This document shows, piece after piece, positions 32,298 through 36,014 of a DNA stretch of 36,014 nucleotides. The first letter of the stretch is position 1; every line of letters begins with the position of its first letter. A model generated the notes under the pieces. That model worked only from the letters and a program-made list of their open reading frames with translations, was not told the DNA's origin and ran no database searches. Origin of the DNA: Rhodospirillales bacterium (GTDB lineage: Bacteria; Pseudomonadota; Alphaproteobacteria; Rhodospirillales; Casp-alpha2); the NCBI GenBank assembly GCA_013203955.1, contig JABMOY010000158.1, positions 1 through 36,014 of the forward strand, given 5' to 3'. Position numbers and translations under genes: made by a program.

Positions 32298-33137
32298 ATG
32301 ATTAAGACCGTGACCACGATTGCCGACTTGCGTAGCGAAATCAGGACCTGGCGCCAAGCCGGGGAAACGGTGGGGCTGGTGCCGACCATGGGGGCGCTGC
32401 ACGAAGGCCATCTGGCGCTGGTTCGCCAATCCCGCGCCAAGACCATGCGCACGGCGGCGACGCTTTTCGTCAATCCCAAGCAGTTCGCGCCTCACGAAGA
32501 TTTAGCCACGTACCCCCGCGAAGAAGCCGATGATTTGGCGAAGCTGGAAAAAGAAAGGGTCGATCTTTTGTTTAAGCCCGAGGCCAGTGAAATCTATCCG
32601 CCCGGCCATGCCACCAAGGTCATGGTTGAAGGCCTGGGCGATATCCTGGAAGGCGAATGCCGCCCCGGGTTTTTCACCGGCGTCGCCACGGTGGTGACGA
32701 AGCTGTTGGTGCAAGCGCTGCCCGACGCCGCTTTCTTCGGCGAAAAGGACTACCAACAGCTTCAGGTCATCAAGCGCCTAGCCCGGGATTTGGATATTCC
32801 CGTCCGCATCGAGGGCGTGGCGACGGTGCGCGAGGCCGACGGGCTGGCGCTGTCGTCCCGAAATGCCTACTTAAACCAAGAAGAACGCGCCATTGCGCCG
32901 GCTCTCCACGGCACCATCGCCCAGGTCGCGGAAAACGTCGGGCGCGGGTCTGGCGCCGCCGAGCAGGCCGAATGGGGGCTTGAGCAATTGCAACGGGCCG
33001 GGTTCGCCAAGGTCGATTATTTGACCGTGCGCGACGCCAAGACGTTGGAAGAAGTCGCCGACGCATCCCGTCCGGCCCGGGTACTGGCCGCCGCCTGGTT
33101 GGGCAAGGCGCGCCTGATCGACAACGTCGCTGTCTAA
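32298..33137 (+). CDS. panC: pantoate-beta-alanine ligase
   Basis: 279 residues. It joins pantoate and beta-alanine through a pantoyl-adenylate. The N-terminal Rossmann core has VGLVPTMGALHEGHLALVRQSR with the HxGH motif H35-H38; LFVNPKQFAPHEDLATYPR, FFTGVATVVTKLL, AFFGEKDYQQLQVIKRL and LALSSRNAYL (KMSKS-like loop) follow. The C-terminal dimer domain is complete. The SD is weak, so translation may depend on panB. Confidence 0.97.
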   Translation: MIKTVTTIADLRSEIRTWRQAGETVGLVPTMGALHEGHLALVRQSRAKTMRTAATLFVNPKQFAPHEDLATYPREEADDLAKLEKERVDLLFKPEASEIYPPGHATKVMVEGLGDILEGECRPGFFTGVATVVTKLLVQALPDAAFFGEKDYQQLQVIKRLARDLDIPVRIEGVATVREADGLALSSRNAYLNQEERAIAPALHGTIAQVAENVGRGSGAAEQAEWGLEQLQRAGFAKVDYLTVRDAKTLEEVADASRPARVLAAAWLGKARLIDNVAV

Positions 33138-33151
33138 GGAAGGAAGCCGCC

Positions 33152-33352
33152 ATGACCATGGACGATCTGGACGCTGAAATCTCATATCTGATGGAACAGC
33201 TGGAAGGCGAACCCGGCGACAGCCATGAAATCTTTTTCCGGCTTCACCAGATTCTGGAAACCTTTCGCGCCGAAGGCATGCCGGTGCCTGAGAACCTGGA
33301 GAAGATGGAACAGGCCCTGGACCGCCAGTTCAAGAAAGACGCCGGGAAATAA
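33152..33352 (+). CDS. small acidic helical protein of unknown function
   Basis: 66 residues: MTMDDLDAEISYLMEQLEGEPGDSHEIFFRLHQILETFRAEGMPVPENLEKMEQALDRQF, then a Lys-rich end. It is predicted as two helices with no Cys, no signal and no membrane segment. AAGGAAG lies upstream with good spacing, and it starts 14 bases after panC, so it is probably the third gene of that operon. Codon usage is like its neighbours. I do not recognise a family. Confidence 0.7.
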   Translation: MTMDDLDAEISYLMEQLEGEPGDSHEIFFRLHQILETFRAEGMPVPENLEKMEQALDRQFKKDAGK

Positions 33353-33360
33353 GATATCCC

Positions 33361-34467
33361 TCAGGGCTTTTTGTAGGTGATCCGGTAAATGGCACCTTCG
33401 CGGTCGCCGGACACCAACAGCGAGCCATCGGCCAGTTCCTTGACGTCCACGGGCCGCCCCCAGGATTGGCCCCTCTGTAGCCAGCCGTCGGCGAAAATCT
33501 CCTTTTTCACCACCTTTTTGGATTTTTTATCGAAGCGGATACGCATGACCCGGTAGCCGTCCGGCAGCGTGCGGTTCCAGGAACCGTGTTCGGCGACGAA
33601 GGCATCGCCCCGGTATTCCGGCGGGAACATTGTCCCCCGATAGAAACTGACGCCCAAAGACGCCACATGGGCGTTGAAGTTGATGACCGGGAAGGTGACG
33701 GTTCGGGGCAGAGGGTCAGCCTTGAAGTCCGGCGTGCGGTCGGCGCCGCCGCCGAAATAGGGAAATCCGAACCAAAGGCCGGGTCGGGGCGCGTGGTTGA
33801 ATTCATCCGGCGGGCTGTCGTCACCCATGTTGTCGGCGCCGTTGTCGGTGAAATAAAGCTCGCCGGTATCAGGCTGAAAATCGAAGCCGACCGAATTACG
33901 TATGCCGGATGCGTAAATTTCCGGACGTCCGCCCGTCGGCGCCATGCGGACGATGGTGCCTTCCAGGCCCTTGGGCGTGCAGATGTTGCAAGGCGAGCCT
34001 ATGGAGATATAAACCCGCCCGTCGGGGCCGAAGCGGGCGTAACGCCAGCCGTGCCGGCGGTCGTCGGGAAGCCCGTCGTATAAGATTTCTGCCGGCGCCC
34101 CTTTGAGGGTCTTCAGGTCGGGGGCCCGGAAACGCACCACCCGGTGCTGTTCGGCGACGTAAAGCCAGCCTTGGCGCCAGTCGATGCCGTTGGCGACCTT
34201 AAGGCCGCCCTTAACCTTTTCGACCCTCTCAGGGATGCCATCGGCGTTGGCATCGATAACGGCATAGATTGAATCGCTCCGCGTACCGACGAAGACGACG
34301 CCCAGTTCCGGAACCACGGCCATGGAGCGCGCGCCGGGAACTTGGGCGAAAGGGAATATCTTAAACCCGTCCGGCATGCGGATCAGGTCGAGTTGGTTTT
34401 GCTGGGCGGCGCCGGCAAACGGAAATAGCGCCATGAAGGCGAGGATATAGAGAACGAGGCGGATCAT
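33361..34467 (-). CDS. PQQ-dependent sugar (sorbosone-type) dehydrogenase, exported
   Basis: 368 residues from ATG 34467. MIRLVLYILAFMALFPFAGAAQQ is a signal peptide. The rest is a six-bladed beta-propeller of the soluble glucose/sorbosone dehydrogenase family: MPDGFKIFPFAQVPGARSMAVVPELGVVFVGTR, VANGIDWRQGWLYVAEQHRVVRF, GWRYARFGPDGRVYISIGSPCNICTPKGLEGTIVRM, YASGIRNSVGFDFQPDTGELYFTDNGADNMGDDSPPDEFN and YRGDAFVAEHGSWNRT. The GSPCNIC motif is usual in this group. An open frame runs 41 codons further upstream, without signal-peptide character, so I reject it. Substrate unknown; PQQ use is inferred from family. Confidence 0.88.
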   Translation of the reverse strand: MIRLVLYILAFMALFPFAGAAQQNQLDLIRMPDGFKIFPFAQVPGARSMAVVPELGVVFVGTRSDSIYAVIDANADGIPERVEKVKGGLKVANGIDWRQGWLYVAEQHRVVRFRAPDLKTLKGAPAEILYDGLPDDRRHGWRYARFGPDGRVYISIGSPCNICTPKGLEGTIVRMAPTGGRPEIYASGIRNSVGFDFQPDTGELYFTDNGADNMGDDSPPDEFNHAPRPGLWFGFPYFGGGADRTPDFKADPLPRTVTFPVINFNAHVASLGVSFYRGTMFPPEYRGDAFVAEHGSWNRTLPDGYRVMRIRFDKKSKKVVKKEIFADGWLQRGQSWGRPVDVKELADGSLLVSGDREGAIYRITYKKP

Positions 34468-34498
34468 GCCACGAGTATGAAACGACTTGAGCGGGGGA

Positions 34499-35695
34499 TC
34501 AACGGAGGTAGACGTGGACCTCGTTGGTTTTGGCGCTGGGTAAGGTCTTTGCCGAAACGGCGACCCTGGACGGCGGCAGTCCCATTTCAATCAGCGCCCG
34601 CAGCACTTCTTCGGCATGGCGCCGGGCCTTGTTGGAATTCAGCGCCTTGCGGGCGGTGCCGCCTGCTGCCGGGGCAACGGCGACGAGATCAAATACGGCG
34701 GTAGGCCGGCGTTCGAGAACGCGGCTAACGGCGTGATAAAGGGCTTGCTGGTAAGCGACCTTGGTGCGGTCGAAGCGGATGACGACCAACGGTCGCTTGC
34801 CGGTGGTGTTTATAGGCCGGGCGGCGATGTTGCCGTTTTGGCCGGAGGTTGCCGACACCAGCGCTTTGTTAACCAAGCTGCCGCCGAAAATTTCGCCGGT
34901 GCGGATGGCCGCGGACACCAAGTTCAGGTTGGCGCGCTCGGTCGCCACATAATTGGTCTGGCGGCGGACGTCGTTGGAAACTTCTTTTAAGAGCCGGGCG
35001 ATCAATACGTCCGTGCGGTTGACCTCGTCCTCAAGGATCGCCAGTTGGCGATGATCTTCGTCAACGGCGCCCGATATGGCGAACGACGCCCGGGCCGATT
35101 CCGACAGGAACGACGACATGGTTGAATTGTTGGTGACGCGTCCGGCCAGCGCGTTCATGAGGGTGATGTCGGCGGCGATGCGGTCAAGATCGGCCTGGGC
35201 GCTGTTGAACTGCTGCACCAGGATCGGGTTGCCCGGCGTGGTGCCGACCTGCAAACGGGCGTTCACGGCGGCGATGGTGCCGTGGTAGCGCTGCGAATTG
35301 CCGACGATCTTGCCGCGCAGGCCCTGAAGCTGACCGTTGTTGTTGGAGATAGAGCCCTGAAGTTTTTTCAGCTCGCCGCGAAGTTCGACGACTTTTTTGC
35401 CGACGAAGGTGCCCGTCGCTTGGCCGGGGGTGACGCCCGAAGGTTTGAAGTTCGACGTGCCCAAGGGCGGCGGGTTCTGCGCGACGATGATGCCTTGGCC
35501 GCCTTGCTGGGAAGCCCGCGCCATAGCCTGTCCGCCCGCCTGGGCGGGTGCGGCGGCCGGCTTGGCGGCTTGGCTGTCGCCGCCGGTCGGACTTTCGCCC
35601 GTCAGCGACGGCCAAAGAGTGTCCTCGGTAAAGGAGCAGGCGGAAACGAACATTAGTGTTCCCGCAAGAAAGATCCGAATTGCTGGAAAAGCCAT
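34499..35695 (-). CDS. lipoprotein with coiled coil and OmpA-like C-terminal domain
   Basis: 398 residues from ATG 35695 (MAFPAIRIFLAGTLMFVSACSF), a signal with lipobox VSAC. A low-complexity Ala/Gly/Gln-rich segment follows, then helices likely to be coiled (KKVVELRGELKKLQGSISNNNGQLQGLRGKIV and LDRIAADITLMNALAGRV). The C-terminal ~100 residues read PLVVIRFDRTKVAYQQALYHAVSRVLERRP...FDLVAVAP...RRHAEEVLRALIEMGLPPSRVAVSAK..NEVHVYLR, the pattern of an OmpA-like peptidoglycan-binding domain. A start 16 codons earlier (35743) is possible but gives a poorer signal. It probably anchors the envelope; it follows no recognisable operon partner. Confidence 0.78.
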   Translation of the reverse strand: MAFPAIRIFLAGTLMFVSACSFTEDTLWPSLTGESPTGGDSQAAKPAAAPAQAGGQAMARASQQGGQGIIVAQNPPPLGTSNFKPSGVTPGQATGTFVGKKVVELRGELKKLQGSISNNNGQLQGLRGKIVGNSQRYHGTIAAVNARLQVGTTPGNPILVQQFNSAQADLDRIAADITLMNALAGRVTNNSTMSSFLSESARASFAISGAVDEDHRQLAILEDEVNRTDVLIARLLKEVSNDVRRQTNYVATERANLNLVSAAIRTGEIFGGSLVNKALVSATSGQNGNIAARPINTTGKRPLVVIRFDRTKVAYQQALYHAVSRVLERRPTAVFDLVAVAPAAGGTARKALNSNKARRHAEEVLRALIEMGLPPSRVAVSAKTLPSAKTNEVHVYLR

Positions 35696-35967
35696 TACAC
35701 GTACTTGCCTTGATTCAAAAGGGAATCCGCCCCTAAACAACAATAACTCAAACGAAGAATAAAGAAAGACCCCCGTTCCCCACGTTTGTTAAGGGTGATC
35801 TTACTCAATGACGAATCTCACCACAAGTTACTATTTTCATGAGCAAATTTACCCTCATGCAGGGATATTCCGGGTTCTTGCCTTGGCCGGGGCGGTGGAG
35901 TAGTGTCGCCAGCCTTCGGAGTGGCTTTTTGCAACGTTTTCCGCCGCCCGATTCGGCAAGGCATTAT
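35696..35967. other. intergenic region before the tRNA gene
   Basis: I see no open frame with ribosome-site support. GCCA/TGGC with inner CC/GG, followed by TTTTT (about 35908-35930), looks like a weak rightward terminator, but no rightward gene feeds it. No convincing promoter for either flank was found. Confidence 0.4.
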
Positions 35968-36014
35968 GCACCCGTAGCTGAATTGTATAGAGCGTCTGAC
36001 TACGAATCAGGAGG
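35968..36014 (+). tRNA. tRNA-Arg(ACG), 5' part only, D-arm atypical
   Basis: 47 bases before the window ends: acceptor strand GCACCCG, TA, D-arm GCTG/GAGC around AATTGTATA, G26, anticodon stem TCTGA/TCAGG and loop CTACGAA with anticodon ACG. Compared with the usual alphaproteobacterial tRNA-Arg(ACG) form GCTCAATTGGATAGAGC, base 13 is G instead of C (losing the fourth D-stem pair) and base 19 is T instead of G (a base that normally contacts C56 of the T-loop). The 3' half is outside the window, so it may be a gene with odd bases or a decayed copy. Confidence 0.75.

Noticed and set aside
1-36014. CRISPR arrays, prophage, insertion sequences, toxin-antitoxin or defence genes
   Set aside because: Read for direct-repeat arrays, transposase/integrase motifs and typical defence domains; none seen.

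Overview
The window is GC-rich chromosomal DNA from an alphaproteobacterium. Rhodospirillales-like is my best guess, by inference: signs are the rpmH-rnpA-yidD-yidC-engB-argB order, a dnaX/ybaB/recR neighbourhood, tandem DUF2336-type proteins, and many GTG/TTG starts with good Shine-Dalgarno (SD) sites. Nearly all of it is housekeeping sequence. I see no CRISPR array, phage, integrase, insertion sequence or obvious defence system, and I do not claim a new system.

Layout. 1-4.2 kb: the 3' end of dnaX, then three minus-strand genes (a secreted protein, a DUF3568-like lipoprotein, a PolB-type 3'-5' exonuclease) and a palindromic REP-like element; these separate dnaX from ybaB-recR, which are usually its direct neighbours. 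4.2-11 kb: a TPR/glycosyltransferase-9-like protein, rmuC (convergent), def-fmt, an unknown 348-aa protein, truA and small membrane proteins. 11.1-14.5 kb: minus-strand dapD-dapE-membrane protein, plus a HAD nucleotidase. 14.6-19 kb: a PAS-GAF-GGDEF diguanylate cyclase followed by two tandem paralogous repeat proteins (LRV/HEAT-like, DUF2336-type). 19-23.5 kb: minus-strand ribosome, RNase P and membrane-insertion cluster (rpmH, rnpA, yidD, yidC, engB), ending in argB. 23.7-27.4 kb: TVP38-type membrane protein, a MerA-like flavoprotein without the MerA C-terminal cysteines, and an orphan histidine kinase. 27.4-28.5 kb: a 5'-truncated TRAP permease remnant coupled to a trans-aconitate methyltransferase. 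28.5-31.3 kb: purC-ggt on the minus strand. 31.4-33.4 kb: panB-panC and a small acidic protein. 33.4-35.7 kb: a PQQ-type sugar dehydrogenase and an OmpA-like lipoprotein. The last 47 bases are the 5' part of a tRNA-Arg(ACG) cut by the window end, with two unusual D-arm bases.

How the genes work together: dapD/dapE make lysine and diaminopimelate, argB arginine, panB/panC pantothenate, and purC purines. def/fmt handle N-formylmethionine. YidC/YidD serve membrane protein insertion. RecR, RmuC, YbaB and the exonuclease belong to DNA maintenance. The most distinctive structural points are convergent gene pairs whose stop codons share one palindromic tetranucleotide (CTAG at 6063, TTAA at 28531), a 13-bp tandem repeat that duplicates a start codon in front of the histidine kinase, the compensated double-hairpin REP element at 2307, and the decayed TRAP transporter.
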